The notes: generated from the sequence alone by a model not told the origin. DNA of 64,000 nt from Zobellia barbeyronii (GCF_018603515.1 NZ_JACATN010000004.1:124001-188000), one strand, 5' to 3'. Positions 1 to 8,904 are shown, numbered from the stretch's first letter. Translations and numbers: made by a program.

Positions 1-1
1 T

Positions 2-2617
2 TGCGAAGCAGGTAACGAGGACAATTTTAATTTAGCTTATAATCCATGTAAACCCTCACTCACGGCAAGCCATGGACAAAGAACATGGGCAGCGGACACT
101 ACTGCTATAGCGGGCGATTACACTATAGGGGGTATAACAAAGTTCTTTATGGGCGAACACTATAGAACCACTTGGAAGGCTCCCGTAAAAGTACCCTATT
201 TAGACCTTGAGCAAACCTTTGGCGGATTATCGGTTTACGAAAAGGGAGGCGGACACCAGACCACTTCTTTAAAAATTAAAGGAGGAGACGGCAGAGAATA
301 TGCGTTCCGTTCTGTAGACAAAGACCCTCTTCAGTTACTACCCTATGAACTTCAAGGAACCATAATAGCTAGAGTAATGCAAGATGTTACTTCTTGGCAG
401 CAACCTTATGGCGCCATGGCAGTTGGCTCTATGCTAAATGCTACTAATATATTACACGCTACGCCAAAACTCTATATGATGCCACCTTCAGATGAATTAG
501 GTGCATTTAAAAGAAAGTATTCCAATTTACTGGGCATGTTGGAAGAAAAACCGGTGAATGTAAAAAAGGTAACAAAGCCTTTTGGAGATGCCAATGAGAT
601 TCTTCAAAGTCGCAAAATGTTCAGGGAGCTTTATAAAGACCATGATAACAAGGTAGATGCTAAGGAGTATGCCAAGGCGAGAATGTTCGATATTTTAGTG
701 GGAGACTGGGGAAAACACGAGGACAATTGGAAATGGGCAGGTTACAAGAAAAAACATGATAACCTTTATAGACCAATTCCTCGAGATAGGGATTATGTCT
801 TTTCGCTTTGGAATGGTCTCCTACCCTACTTTGCAGACAGGAAATGGGGCCTAGAGCGTGGAGAAACCTTTGGATACAAAATTAAAGATATTCGTAGCCT
901 AACGTTTAGCTCACAACCAGCAGACCGTCGTTTGCTAAACGAGCTCACTAGAGAAGATTGGCAAGAAGCTGCAGCTTATATCCAGACCCATATCACAGAC
1001 CAAGTTATTGAAGAGGGCATTAAAGCAATGCCCCCAGAAATTTATGAACTTTCAGGTAAGGAAATAGCAGACAAATTAAAGCAACGCAACAAAGACTTGA
1101 ACACCTATGCCAATCAATATTACGAGCAATTAATGATTGGAGGCGTAGAGGTAGTTGGATCCAACAAACGGGAATATTTTGAGGTAACCAGAAACGATAA
1201 TGGGTCTGCAGAGGTGGCCATGTACAATACCAAAGATGATAAGAATGAAAAAGGCAAACGACTCTACTACCACCGGACTTTTGACCCAAAAGAAACTAAA
1301 GAAATCCGGCTTTATGGATTAGATGGTCATGATGTTTTCAATATTTCAGGAGCAGCAAAAAAGTCTATAAAAATACGAGTAATTGGAGGACCTGACCCTG
1401 ATGTTATTACTGACAACTCAGAAGTAAAAAAAGGGGGTAAAAAAACCTTGATATATGAAAAGGGTGATACATCTGAGCTCAATTTTGGCGAAGAAGGTAG
1501 AATGATTGACCACTGGAACAAGGAACTTTATTCTTATGACAGACATAGATTTGGGTTCAACAGGTATTTTCCTATAGCCGCAATACGGTACAACAGTAAT
1601 CAGGGACTTGGACTAAACGCCGGAGTTAAGTTTACTCAAAAGAACGCGATGAAGAAGGACTATAGTTCTATTCATAAAATAACCGGCACTTTCACGACTG
1701 AAAATATGAACATATTAAAGTATGAGGGTAGGTTTCACCATGTATTTAAAAAATGGGATATTCAGATTGGTGGTTTGTTTGCAGACCATACTGGGTTTAC
1801 AGATTTCTATGGTATTGGTAACGGGACTATAAAAGACGATGACCTTGATTCTGATGATTTTTACGAAACTCGGTATGATTCCTATAGCCTTCAAGCTGGT
1901 CTAATAAAAGACTTTTGGAAAAAAAGTAGCCTTGGCTTTCAACTGAACTATGAGAACAACAAAACAATCCGGGAAGAGGGCACTATTTTAGCCGCGGACA
2001 ACCCTAATCCGCTACCGGGAGTTTTTGGCTTTGGAGATGCCAATCTTTATGAAATCATAGCAAAACTAGATTTTGATTTTAGAGATCGTGCTAGTCTTCC
2101 AGAACAAGGAGCTCGCTTTTTTCTAAAACATCAAAGCGGCTTGGTTTCGGACAACATGAATTCCAATTATGGTATCACTGAAGCTTTCTTTGAACAATAT
2201 CTGACTACTAGAAGGAAAATACCAATAACATTAGGACTTCGCTTTGGAGGCTCTACTACTTATGGCGAAGGCACTATTCCTTTTTATAAATTAAAATATC
2301 TGGGGCAAAACTCCAATTTACGAGGTTATGTAAATAACCGATTTACAGGAAAATCTACTTTGTATTTAAATTCAGAATTACGGCTGCAACTGGCAGAATT
2401 CCGAACATCTATTGTACCAATGAAATTTGGTATAAAAGGTTTTTATGACAGTGGTAGAGTCTATTCTGATTTTGACACGAATTCCGATTGGCATAAAGGA
2501 TACGGCTTTGGACTTTATCTTGTTCCTCTTTCTGAAGAATTTGCAATTGGTGTCTCGGCAGGATTTTCAGATGAAGAATCTGCGCTAATATTATTTAGTA
2601 TTGGATCTACGTTTTAA
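2..2617 (+). CDS. BamA/TamA-type outer-membrane protein, 5' end outside the window
   Basis: The reading frame is open from base 2, so the first in-window ATG (149) is internal and the true start lies to the left. The N-terminal visible part has a kinase-like look: a GGGHQTTSLKIK stretch, then RMFDILVGDWGKHEDNW and PIPRDRDYVFS, resembling the HipA/CotH-like region that precedes the barrel in large Bacteroidota surface proteins, which often also carry a metallophosphoesterase domain upstream. From about residue 480 of the ATG-149 product it becomes beta-barrel-like, with alternating aromatic strands, a conserved LGGxxxLRGY-like segment (LGQNSNLRGYVNNRF) and a terminal Phe (SIGSTF), as in BamA/TamA C-termini. 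It should sit in the outer membrane. The exact role, assembly factor or surface enzyme, cannot be told without the missing N-terminus. Confidence 0.8.
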   Translation, partial: CEAGNEDNFNLAYNPCKPSLTASHGQRTWAADTTAIAGDYTIGGITKFFMGEHYRTTWKAPVKVPYLDLEQTFGGLSVYEKGGGHQTTSLKIKGGDGREYAFRSVDKDPLQLLPYELQGTIIARVMQDVTSWQQPYGAMAVGSMLNATNILHATPKLYMMPPSDELGAFKRKYSNLLGMLEEKPVNVKKVTKPFGDANEILQSRKMFRELYKDHDNKVDAKEYAKARMFDILVGDWGKHEDNWKWAGYKKKHDNLYRPIPRDRDYVFSLWNGLLPYFADRKWGLERGETFGYKIKDIRSLTFSSQPADRRLLNELTREDWQEAAAYIQTHITDQVIEEGIKAMPPEIYELSGKEIADKLKQRNKDLNTYANQYYEQLMIGGVEVVGSNKREYFEVTRNDNGSAEVAMYNTKDDKNEKGKRLYYHRTFDPKETKEIRLYGLDGHDVFNISGAAKKSIKIRVIGGPDPDVITDNSEVKKGGKKTLIYEKGDTSELNFGEEGRMIDHWNKELYSYDRHRFGFNRYFPIAAIRYNSNQGLGLNAGVKFTQKNAMKKDYSSIHKITGTFTTENMNILKYEGRFHHVFKKWDIQIGGLFADHTGFTDFYGIGNGTIKDDDLDSDDFYETRYDSYSLQAGLIKDFWKKSSLGFQLNYENNKTIREEGTILAADNPNPLPGVFGFGDANLYEIIAKLDFDFRDRASLPEQGARFFLKHQSGLVSDNMNSNYGITEAFFEQYLTTRRKIPITLGLRFGGSTTYGEGTIPFYKLKYLGQNSNLRGYVNNRFTGKSTLYLNSELRLQLAEFRTSIVPMKFGIKGFYDSGRVYSDFDTNSDWHKGYGFGLYLVPLSEEFAIGVSAGFSDEESALILFSIGSTF

Positions 2618-2676
2618 ACAATTTCTGACAAGCAAAAATTTTATAAAACAAGAAGAATGTTTTTAGATAATCAGCA

Positions 2677-3561
2677 TTAAATCTTAAAACGAACTCCTGT
2701 CCTTAAATAGTAAATATTGTTCTTTCTAACAGAGTTTACCGTATTGTTATCATTATCCTTTAGTTTAGCATTACTGCGTAGAATATTGGAAACGTTGAAA
2801 TACAGCTCAAGGTGCTTTGTAAATTTATACTCATAACGTAAGCCTGCTATGATAATAGACATATTTGCCGTATGCGCTATTTCATCCTCATTAACTAGAA
2901 TTCCATCTTGAATGTTTGCCGTAAATCCGTCAAGCTCTGCTACCAGTTTAAATCTAGATTTCTCGGAAAGATGATACTGCAAGTTCATCTTGGGAACTCC
3001 TAATTTATAAGACCAATTTTGATGAAACTTCCTATAATAGCTAATAAATGGAATAGGAAATGGAATCCCCCTATTTTCAGCATAGGATACTCCAATAATT
3101 AATCTGTAGGGTTTAGATACCGTACTATCTTTTCTTTTGTCATTAATAAAAACCACATCCCCAGAAAAAACCGCATCTTCTACGGAAAGTTTCCTGACCA
3201 AGTTGGAGCTATACCCAGTGGACAACCTAGCTCCAAAACGCCAGTCTCCTTTCATTTTGTATGTATAACCCAAGTTTATATCCAGTAATTGAAAATCTTC
3301 AATCGCAGTAATATCAAAATTGGTTACGCTCTCATCAAAAGACAGTTCTATTTTGCTATAGTCCATCCCTACAAGAAAATAACTGCCGTCATTTACCTTA
3401 ATAGGATAATTGAACACTCCCCTAAGCCGATCATATCCCACTTCTGAATCCCCTTTGGGAAGGCGTGTATAATCTATTTTAGCCAAATCCGACAACTGCG
3501 CCGAGCAATTACCTATGCCCAATAAAAGAACTACAAGTAATTTGAATGTAATATGTCTCAT
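2677..3561 (-). CDS. DUF6268-like outer-membrane beta-barrel protein
   Basis: This protein of 294 residues starts at ATG 3561. A TTG 12 bases further up is in frame but would put charged residues before the signal peptide. Residues 1-22 form a signal peptide ending in NCSAQ. The mature part is a run of amphipathic strands (DYSKIELSF, FNVSNILRS, YYLRTGVRFKI) with a C-terminal aromatic/Ile ending typical of small outer-membrane barrels. The pattern resembles DUF6268 proteins of flavobacteria, whose substrate is unknown. The gene is convergent with the upstream barrel gene, with about 60 bases between the stops. The family call is by resemblance only. Confidence 0.7.
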   Translation of the reverse strand: MRHITFKLLVVLLLGIGNCSAQLSDLAKIDYTRLPKGDSEVGYDRLRGVFNYPIKVNDGSYFLVGMDYSKIELSFDESVTNFDITAIEDFQLLDINLGYTYKMKGDWRFGARLSTGYSSNLVRKLSVEDAVFSGDVVFINDKRKDSTVSKPYRLIIGVSYAENRGIPFPIPFISYYRKFHQNWSYKLGVPKMNLQYHLSEKSRFKLVAELDGFTANIQDGILVNEDEIAHTANMSIIIAGLRYEYKFTKHLELYFNVSNILRSNAKLKDNDNNTVNSVRKNNIYYLRTGVRFKI

Positions 3562-3918
3562 TTCTAATCGCAACTTATTTCCTGCAAACCCATTACGTAA
3601 GCGTACGAAAAGGATAACTTATTTTTCTAGGATAAATTACCTACCAAGCTCAGAGCAAAGACATTGAAGCACTTTCAACATCAATAGGACTAAAGTTTTA
3701 ATGGGATATTTTCAGTATATCTATATACTTAACAGAACAAAAGTACCGAATTTAATTCTGTAGAGAAGGCTCAAAATCAGATAGTTCGTGTGTCATATTA
3801 GAGATATGCAAAAACATGATATATTAGATACTTGAAGAGGTATTAACACTATAAGTTAAATATTTAATAATTAAAAGATTACAAGCTTAATCCTCCTCAA
3901 AACCACATAAAATTACTC

Positions 3919-3950
3919 TTGAATAATTTACATTAAAGATGTTATTTTTG
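3919..3950 (+). promoter_or_regulatory. Candidate promoter for the yeeE-like operon
   Basis: TTG at 3919-3921 is followed after 21 bases by TATTTTTG at 3943-3950, an exact match to the Bacteroidota -33/-7 consensus (TTG, TAnnTTTG). A weaker second -7 box, TAACTTCG, lies at 4025-4032, nearer the gene. Either could be the real one. Confidence 0.45.
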
Positions 3951-3987
3951 TAAGGATTATCCACAATATCGACTTCAATAAATCCTT

Positions 3988-4005
3988 ATGTAACATATAT
4001 TACAT
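3988..4005. promoter_or_regulatory. Crp/Fnr-like palindromic operator
   Basis: ATGTAACATATATTACAT is an 18-bp palindrome with one mismatched pair, of the form TGTAA-N6-TTACA. This layout is typical of Crp/Fnr-family sites. Its centre is about 40 bp upstream of the start expected from the TAACTTCG box at 4025, a class II activator position. This is a visual prediction; no regulator gene is present in the window. Confidence 0.4.
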
Positions 4006-4046
4006 TAACTAAACTCATTAGCTTTAACTTCGCACAAATTTTAAAT

Positions 4047-4610
4047 ATGGATAGCATACTTCAACCTTGGCCTTGGTACGTTTCCGGCCCCTTGATCACC
4101 TTGGTAATGGTTTTTCTTTTATACTTTGGAAAGACTTTTGGCATGTCTTCAAACCTAAGAACCCTTTGTAGTATTGGAGGAGCAGGAAAGTATTCTGATT
4201 TCTTTAAATTTGATTGGAAAGCTCAAAGGTGGAACCTTACCGTAGTACTTGGTGCTATTATTGGCGGTTTTATTGCTGTAACCTTTCTTTCTGACGGATC
4301 TGTCATGGATTTGAACCCTGAAACGGTAAAAGACTTAAAAGAACTTGGTTTTGAAAATGCAGGAACTTCTTTATTACCAGGGGAAATTTATGATTGGAAC
4401 AATGCTCTATCCTTAAAAGGATTGGCCATATTAATTGTTGCTGGTTTTCTAGTTGGGTTTGGAACACGTTACGCCGGTGGGTGTACTTCTGGACACGCCA
4501 TTACAGGCTTAAGCAACTTGCAGTTACCTTCACTAATTGCCGTGATAGGCTTTTTTGTTGGCGGACTTATAATGACACACTTTCTAATACCCCTAATCTT
4601 TACAGCATGA
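4047..4610 (+). CDS. YeeE/YedE-family permease, first half
   Basis: This is a 187-residue membrane protein of the YeeE/YedE (sulfur-transport) family, whose known members carry thiosulfate or related sulfur species across the inner membrane. Hydrophobic segments lie at roughly residues 12-32, 63-83, 125-140 and 160-185. The conserved family motif GTRYAGGCTSGHAITGLS is at 139-156 with its Cys at 146. The family is often one chain with duplicated halves; here the second half is the next gene, which overlaps the TGA stop by the ATGA arrangement, so the two are translationally coupled. The substrate is inferred from the family. No sulfur-oxidation gene lies nearby in this window. Confidence 0.85.
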   Translation: MDSILQPWPWYVSGPLITLVMVFLLYFGKTFGMSSNLRTLCSIGGAGKYSDFFKFDWKAQRWNLTVVLGAIIGGFIAVTFLSDGSVMDLNPETVKDLKELGFENAGTSLLPGEIYDWNNALSLKGLAILIVAGFLVGFGTRYAGGCTSGHAITGLSNLQLPSLIAVIGFFVGGLIMTHFLIPLIFTA

Positions 4611-5020
4611 AATATCTAAAATTCTTACTTGTAGGTATATTTTTTGGTATCATACTCGTTAAATCAGAGGCGGTATCTTGGTACAGAATATATGAAATGT
4701 TTAAATTTCAGTCGTTCCATATGTACGGCATAATTGGTTCTGCCGTAGTTCTTGGCGCCATTTCTGTATGGGCTATTAAAAAGTTCAGGGTAAAAAGTAT
4801 TGAAGACCAAGAAATTGTTCTTCCTCCAAAAAATAAAAGCTATGCTCGCTATATCTTAGGAGGTAGTATTTTTGGTTTGGGATGGGCGTTAGCAGGTGCT
4901 TGCCCAGGCCCTATGTATATTCTATTAGGCACTGGGGTTTTTAGCATGCTAATAGTTATAGCAGCGGCTATGTTGGGGACTTTCGCTTACGGGTTACTTA
5001 GAGATAAGTTACCTCATTAA
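4607..5020 (+). CDS. DUF6691 / YeeE-YedE-type permease, second half
   Basis: Coupled start at ATG 4607, overlapping the upstream stop; the longer in-frame stretch back to 4394 lies inside yeeE and is not real. The product of 137 residues has three or four membrane segments (about 5-20, 40-57, 82-96, 105-130) and the conserved GACPGP motif at 97-102 with Cys 99, the counterpart of the Cys motif in the first half. DUF6691 proteins are almost always found beside a YeeE/YedE partner and are thought to form one sulfur permease with it. It ends 22 bases before the convergent clpS. Confidence 0.82.
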   Translation: MKYLKFLLVGIFFGIILVKSEAVSWYRIYEMFKFQSFHMYGIIGSAVVLGAISVWAIKKFRVKSIEDQEIVLPPKNKSYARYILGGSIFGLGWALAGACPGPMYILLGTGVFSMLIVIAAAMLGTFAYGLLRDKLPH

Positions 5021-5042
5021 TAGCGGTACCTGCACAAATAAA

Positions 5043-5318
5043 TTAAACAATTTCTGCGCTAAGACCCGCCTCAAGTAACCTACTACAACGCGGCTCTAAG
5101 TCTTTATAATCGCCTGTCTTAACAGTACACTTACCGTTGTAATGTACGATAAGAGAACATTGTTCTGCCTGAACAGGTGTATGATCACACACATCTACCA
5201 AGGTGTCTATGACGTGATCAAAAGTATTTACATCATCATTAAAAACAACAATTTCATTTTGTTTTGAAACTTCTTCTTCCAATAATAGTTCTTCCGATAC
5301 TTTTTCTTTGAAACTCAT
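5043..5318 (-). CDS. clpS: ATP-dependent Clp protease adaptor ClpS
   Basis: ClpS binds N-degron substrates and hands them to the ClpA/ClpC-type unfoldase. The core is clear: VVFNDDVNTFDHVIDTL forms the substrate-binding start, followed by the C-terminal alpha/beta fold. I chose ATG 5318 (91 residues, MSFKEKVSEE) because the longer frame from 5357 overlaps prmA and adds 13 unrelated residues. It is the last gene of the leftward DUF1599-BT_3928-tpiA-prmA-clpS run, directly after prmA. Confidence 0.93.
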   Translation of the reverse strand: MSFKEKVSEELLLEEEVSKQNEIVVFNDDVNTFDHVIDTLVDVCDHTPVQAEQCSLIVHYNGKCTVKTGDYKDLEPRCSRLLEAGLSAEIV

Positions 5319-5346
5319 ATCAATCAATTTAAAATAGTATACCTCT

Positions 5347-6183
5347 CTAAAATACATATTTTACTGCAACCCAATTATTCTTTTGCAGATTTTTTTCAAA
5401 CTTTAACCCTGCCTTTAGACATGTTTCTGAAATTAAGGAAATATCTTCTTCATAGAAACCGCTTAAGAAAAGGGTTCCATTTTCCTTTAAATTATCAGCA
5501 TAAACAGAAATATCCGCTAACAGAATATTTCTATTTATATTTGCTAAAATGATATCATACTTGCGGTTTCCCAATAGTGAAGAATCACCTTCAAAGACAG
5601 AGATATGTTCACAATTATTTCGTTCTACATTCTCTTTAGCATTAAGGTAACACCAATTATCAATATCAATAGCATCTATATGATTGGCATGTTTCATGGC
5701 AGCTAGAATAGCTAAAACTCCCGTACCACTTCCCATATCCAAAACATCTTTTCCTTCAAAATCATTTTCAAGAATAAACTGAAGCATCATGTGGGTAGTC
5801 TCGTGATGCCCTGTTCCAAAGCTCATTTTTGGCTCAATAACAATATCATATTGCACATTGGGCTTCTCATGAAATGGAGCACGAACCACACATTGGTCCG
5901 CTACCTGAATAGCTTCAAAGTTCTGTTCCCAAGTGGCATTCCAGTTTTCTTGTTCTATTTCTTTTAACTCAAAACTGACCTTGAACAGTTCACTATCCAA
6001 AATTTCTACTGTTTCAAGAATATTCTCGTTCCAGTCATTCTTCTGAATATAGGCCAATACACCATCTTCATTTTCAAGAAAACTCTCAAATCCAACCTCT
6101 CCAAGCTCGGCAATTAAAATATCCGACCCAGGTTGTAATGGGGTTACGGAGAAATTGTATTCAATATAAATAGTATTGGACAT
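5347..6183 (-). CDS. prmA: Ribosomal protein L11 methyltransferase
   Basis: PrmA trimethylates ribosomal protein L11 using S-adenosylmethionine. The 278 residues show the short N-terminal L11-recognition domain (about 1-95), then SFGTGHHETTHMM at 121-133 and the SAM-binding loop DMGSGTGVLA at 149-158, with an ANINRNILL motif (N-[IL]-x-x-N type) near 215. The length is normal for the Bacteroidota form. The gene follows tpiA after a 160-base gap and runs into clpS, so it is probably cotranscribed with clpS. Confidence 0.95.
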   Translation of the reverse strand: MSNTIYIEYNFSVTPLQPGSDILIAELGEVGFESFLENEDGVLAYIQKNDWNENILETVEILDSELFKVSFELKEIEQENWNATWEQNFEAIQVADQCVVRAPFHEKPNVQYDIVIEPKMSFGTGHHETTHMMLQFILENDFEGKDVLDMGSGTGVLAILAAMKHANHIDAIDIDNWCYLNAKENVERNNCEHISVFEGDSSLLGNRKYDIILANINRNILLADISVYADNLKENGTLFLSGFYEEDISLISETCLKAGLKFEKNLQKNNWVAVKYVF

Positions 6184-6343
6184 TTTACTGTTTTTTGACG
6201 GGTTGTTGGTCGGGTTTACCTTCCATTACTTACAAAACCACTAATAGGTTTTCTTTACTTTTCAACTTGTATTTTTATTGTTAAATGAATAACCCTTTCC
6301 ATAAACTGGGAAAGGGCTTTCAAAATAACATTGCAATCTAAAT

Positions 6344-7093
6344 TTAGATAGCTTTTATAATGGCAACAAAATCATCTGCAACCAAAGCGGCTCCACCAAT
6401 AAGACCACCGTCTACATCTGGCTTACCAAAAATTTCTCCTGCATTACCAGGTTTTACACTACCTCCATAAAGGATAGAAACATTATTCGCTATAGTTGCG
6501 TCATAAGCCTCTGTAATTGTTTTACGGATAAAAGCATGCATTTCTTGTGCTTGATCAGCTGAAGCCGTTTCACCAGTTCCAATAGCCCATACTGGCTCAT
6601 AAGCCAGTACTATTTTACTCCAAGCAGATGCTTCCAAAGAGAAAAGTGCATTTTTCAGTTGGCTTTCAACTACATTAAAATGATTATCAGATTTTCTATC
6701 TTCTAGTTCTTCACCAAAACAAAACATTACACGAATGTTTTTATCTAAAGCTGTAACCACTTTTTTAGCCAATATCTCATCAGTTTCACCAAAGTAAGCC
6801 CTTCTTTCTGAGTGACCAATAATTGCAGTATCCACACCAATACTCAACAACATATCTGCTGAAATCTCACCTGTATATGCTCCGCTTTCCGCAAAATGCA
6901 TATTCTGAGCAATAACTTCTATAACTGAAGACTCTAAAGTTCTAACAGCAGAAGCCAGGTTTACATAAGTTGGTGCAACCATAACCTCAGCTTGAGTATC
7001 TGGCAACTTAGCTGCTAACTCAGTTAACAATGCTTCCGTTTCAGTTAAGTTTTTATTCATTTTCCAGTTTCCTGCAACAATTTTGCTTCTCAT
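6344..7093 (-). CDS. tpiA: Triosephosphate isomerase
   Basis: Interconverts dihydroxyacetone phosphate and glyceraldehyde 3-phosphate in glycolysis and gluconeogenesis. The TIM-barrel landmarks are all visible: VAGNWKMN near the start, the catalytic His in IIGHSERR (around residue 95), the catalytic Glu in LAYEPVWAIGTG (around 165), and phosphate-binding YGGSV and GGLIGGAAL near the end. ATG 7093 gives MRSKIVAGNWKMN and 249 residues; the TTG six bases upstream is less likely. It lies downstream of the BT_3928 gene with a gap of about 57 bases, in the same orientation. Confidence 0.97.
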   Translation of the reverse strand: MRSKIVAGNWKMNKNLTETEALLTELAAKLPDTQAEVMVAPTYVNLASAVRTLESSVIEVIAQNMHFAESGAYTGEISADMLLSIGVDTAIIGHSERRAYFGETDEILAKKVVTALDKNIRVMFCFGEELEDRKSDNHFNVVESQLKNALFSLEASAWSKIVLAYEPVWAIGTGETASADQAQEMHAFIRKTITEAYDATIANNVSILYGGSVKPGNAGEIFGKPDVDGGLIGGAALVADDFVAIIKAI

Positions 7094-7150
7094 TTTCAAA
7101 GTGTTTAGTGTTATTGTATTGGGTTCAATTCAAAATCATCAACTTAAAAA

Positions 7151-8248
7151 TCAATCAAAAGTCAAATCATCTAAATCATTATAATGTACTTTTTGTTTTA
7201 TAGTTCCTTTTTCCAAAACCAGTGCTCCGGGATTGGAACGAACAATCGTTTTTAAGGCCGTTTCATCCGTAAAGTAAAAATCAAAATTTAATCTATAAGA
7301 TTTCTTTAAGGCACTTGTTTGTTCATCATTAGATGCAGACATACCAATTACCTTATAGCCCTTTTTGATAGCTTTGTCCGTTACTTTTTTAACCTCAGAA
7401 TACACATCTTTGTTGGTTTTCCTAAGATCGTATGCTATTATCATAAGCAATTTAGGTTCTTGCAAAAGCGTATCTGCCATATTAATTTTATCCATCTCTA
7501 TGGTAAAATCATGAATAGGTGGTTCGTAGCCTTTCTGCACTTCCGTAGTTTCTACATCAATAAATTCACCGTCTACCTGAGGATAATCTCCTTGGGTAAC
7601 GATAATTTGATCATTGCCGTCTACATTGAATCGCCAAGCGTAATCGTAAATAGGCTTGGGTGCATCATCTGGTACGGTCATACCTTCAGTAATGTTCGCT
7701 CCTATTTTGTAGGGTCTAAAATCTATAACCGGTAGGTGGTTTAATACATAATTGCAATATCCTACACAAAGTACCAATGCTGCGAGGGTTGCTATTCTTT
7801 TTGCATTAGCTCCAAAAATAGGTGTAATGTATTGCTTGCCTTTAAAAAGGATTATTATAAACACCAGAAGAACAATATCTTTTGTGAACGACTCCCAAGG
7901 GGTAAGTTTTATAGCATCTCCAAAACAACCACAGTCTGTTACTTTATTAAAATATGCCGAATAAAAGGTAAGAAAAGTGAACCCTACTATCATTAGCAGC
8001 AGGCTCCATACCGTAAATTTTACCCGAAAACCTACTAAAAGCATCACTCCTAAAAGGACCTCTAGAATTACTACAAAAATAGAAATAGCTAAAGCGTGCG
8101 GCTCAAAAAATGCAAGATCAAGAACTCCGGGGCTAAAATATTCTTCTAACTTAAACGAAAAACCAACGGGATCGTTCAGTTTTATAAAACCGCTGATGAT
8201 AAAAAGTATACCTACAAAAACTCGGCTAATGCCAACAAGATATTTCAT
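7151..8248 (-). CDS. BT_3928-family DoxX/MauE-like membrane protein
   Basis: A 365-residue protein with four N-terminal membrane helices (about residues 5-25, 48-72, 78-98, 118-138) of the DoxX/MauE type, including a CGCFGD motif near 106, plus one further helix near 150-170. It then has a periplasmic C-terminal domain of about 190 residues that looks thioredoxin-like (LLMIIAYDLRKTN, then YKVIGMSAS) but lacks a CxxC. MauE/DoxX members are linked to redox or disulfide chemistry; the role of this family is not known. Its start lies one base after the DUF1599 stop, so the two genes are coupled, and tpiA follows. Confidence 0.82.
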   Translation of the reverse strand: MKYLVGISRVFVGILFIISGFIKLNDPVGFSFKLEEYFSPGVLDLAFFEPHALAISIFVVILEVLLGVMLLVGFRVKFTVWSLLLMIVGFTFLTFYSAYFNKVTDCGCFGDAIKLTPWESFTKDIVLLVFIIILFKGKQYITPIFGANAKRIATLAALVLCVGYCNYVLNHLPVIDFRPYKIGANITEGMTVPDDAPKPIYDYAWRFNVDGNDQIIVTQGDYPQVDGEFIDVETTEVQKGYEPPIHDFTIEMDKINMADTLLQEPKLLMIIAYDLRKTNKDVYSEVKKVTDKAIKKGYKVIGMSASNDEQTSALKKSYRLNFDFYFTDETALKTIVRSNPGALVLEKGTIKQKVHYNDLDDLTFD

Positions 8249-8249
8249 A

Positions 8250-8798
8250 TTAGGATTTTGAATTTACACCGAGATGAATCATGGCAAAAATCGCATAATT
8301 AACCATATCCTGATAATTTGCGTCAATACCTTCACTCACTAAAGTTTTACCTTTATTGTCTTCTATCTGCTTAACCCGTAAAAGCTTTTGTAAAATAAGA
8401 TCTGTTAAAGAACTTACTCGCATATCGCGCCAAGCCTCTCCGTAGTCGTGGTTTTTATTTTCCATGAGCGTTTTGGTGGTCGTAGCATGTTTATCAAAAA
8501 GTTCCACTGCCTGCTCTACAGAAAGGTCTGGCTGATCAGCCACTCCTTTTTCTAATTGAACAAGTGCCATTATGGAGTAATTGATAATTCCAATAAATTC
8601 AGAACGTTCCCCTTCATCTACCTTACGCACCTCATTTTCCTGCAAACTTCGGATGCGTTGTGCTTTAATAAAAATCTGGTCTGTTAATGAGGGAAGTCGT
8701 AAAATACGCCAAGCACTACCGTAGTCCTTCATTTTCTTTTCAAAGAGGTCTCTACAGGTTTTTATTACCTCATCATATTGTTCGGATGTCTTCTGCAT
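8250..8798 (-). CDS. DUF1599 (Nmad1-like) protein with two repeated halves
   Basis: This 182-residue soluble protein is made of two copies of one unit. Residues 8-60 contain KKMKDYGSAWRILRLPSLTDQI and residues 105-155 contain ENKNHDYGEAWRDMRVSSLTDLI, both followed by a helix with K[AL].R[IV]. The DYGxAWR..R..SLTDxI motif defines DUF1599, also described as nucleotide modification associated domain 1. Its biochemical role is unproven. It heads the leftward tpiA-prmA-clpS operon and faces folP across a 106-base divergent promoter region. Confidence 0.88.
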   Translation of the reverse strand: MQKTSEQYDEVIKTCRDLFEKKMKDYGSAWRILRLPSLTDQIFIKAQRIRSLQENEVRKVDEGERSEFIGIINYSIMALVQLEKGVADQPDLSVEQAVELFDKHATTTKTLMENKNHDYGEAWRDMRVSSLTDLILQKLLRVKQIEDNKGKTLVSEGIDANYQDMVNYAIFAMIHLGVNSKS

Positions 8799-8842
8799 GG
8801 CTATCCCTTCTAATTTGCGTAAATTTCACTCAAAATTCTGAA

Positions 8843-8878
8843 TTGCTCAAAGTTCGTGTTTTAAACTTGGTTAATCAA
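8843..8878. promoter_or_regulatory. Overlapping divergent promoter boxes, DUF1599 and folP
   Basis: Leftward, TTG (complement of 8876-8878) is followed after 20 bases by GAACTTTG (complement of 8848-8855), 7 of 8 to TAnnTTTG. Rightward, TTG at 8843-8845 and TAAACTTG at 8862-8869 (7 of 8, spacer 16) precede folP. The two promoters would interleave. Both matches are imperfect. Confidence 0.3.
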
Positions 8879-8904
8879 GTGATACGGCTTCAACTTTATC
8901 ACAT

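Larger units (their letters stand above)
3562..4046. other. 485-bp intergenic region between divergent genes
   Basis: No credible coding frame is present. The right half holds a Bacteroidota-type promoter (3919-3950) and an 18-bp palindrome (3988-4005), both listed separately. I see nothing recognisable in 3600-3900 apart from high A+T. Confidence 0.6.

Noticed and set aside
4394-4606. A longer N-terminus for the DUF6691 gene
   Set aside because: It lies wholly inside yeeE; the ATGA overlap at 4607 is the natural coupled start.
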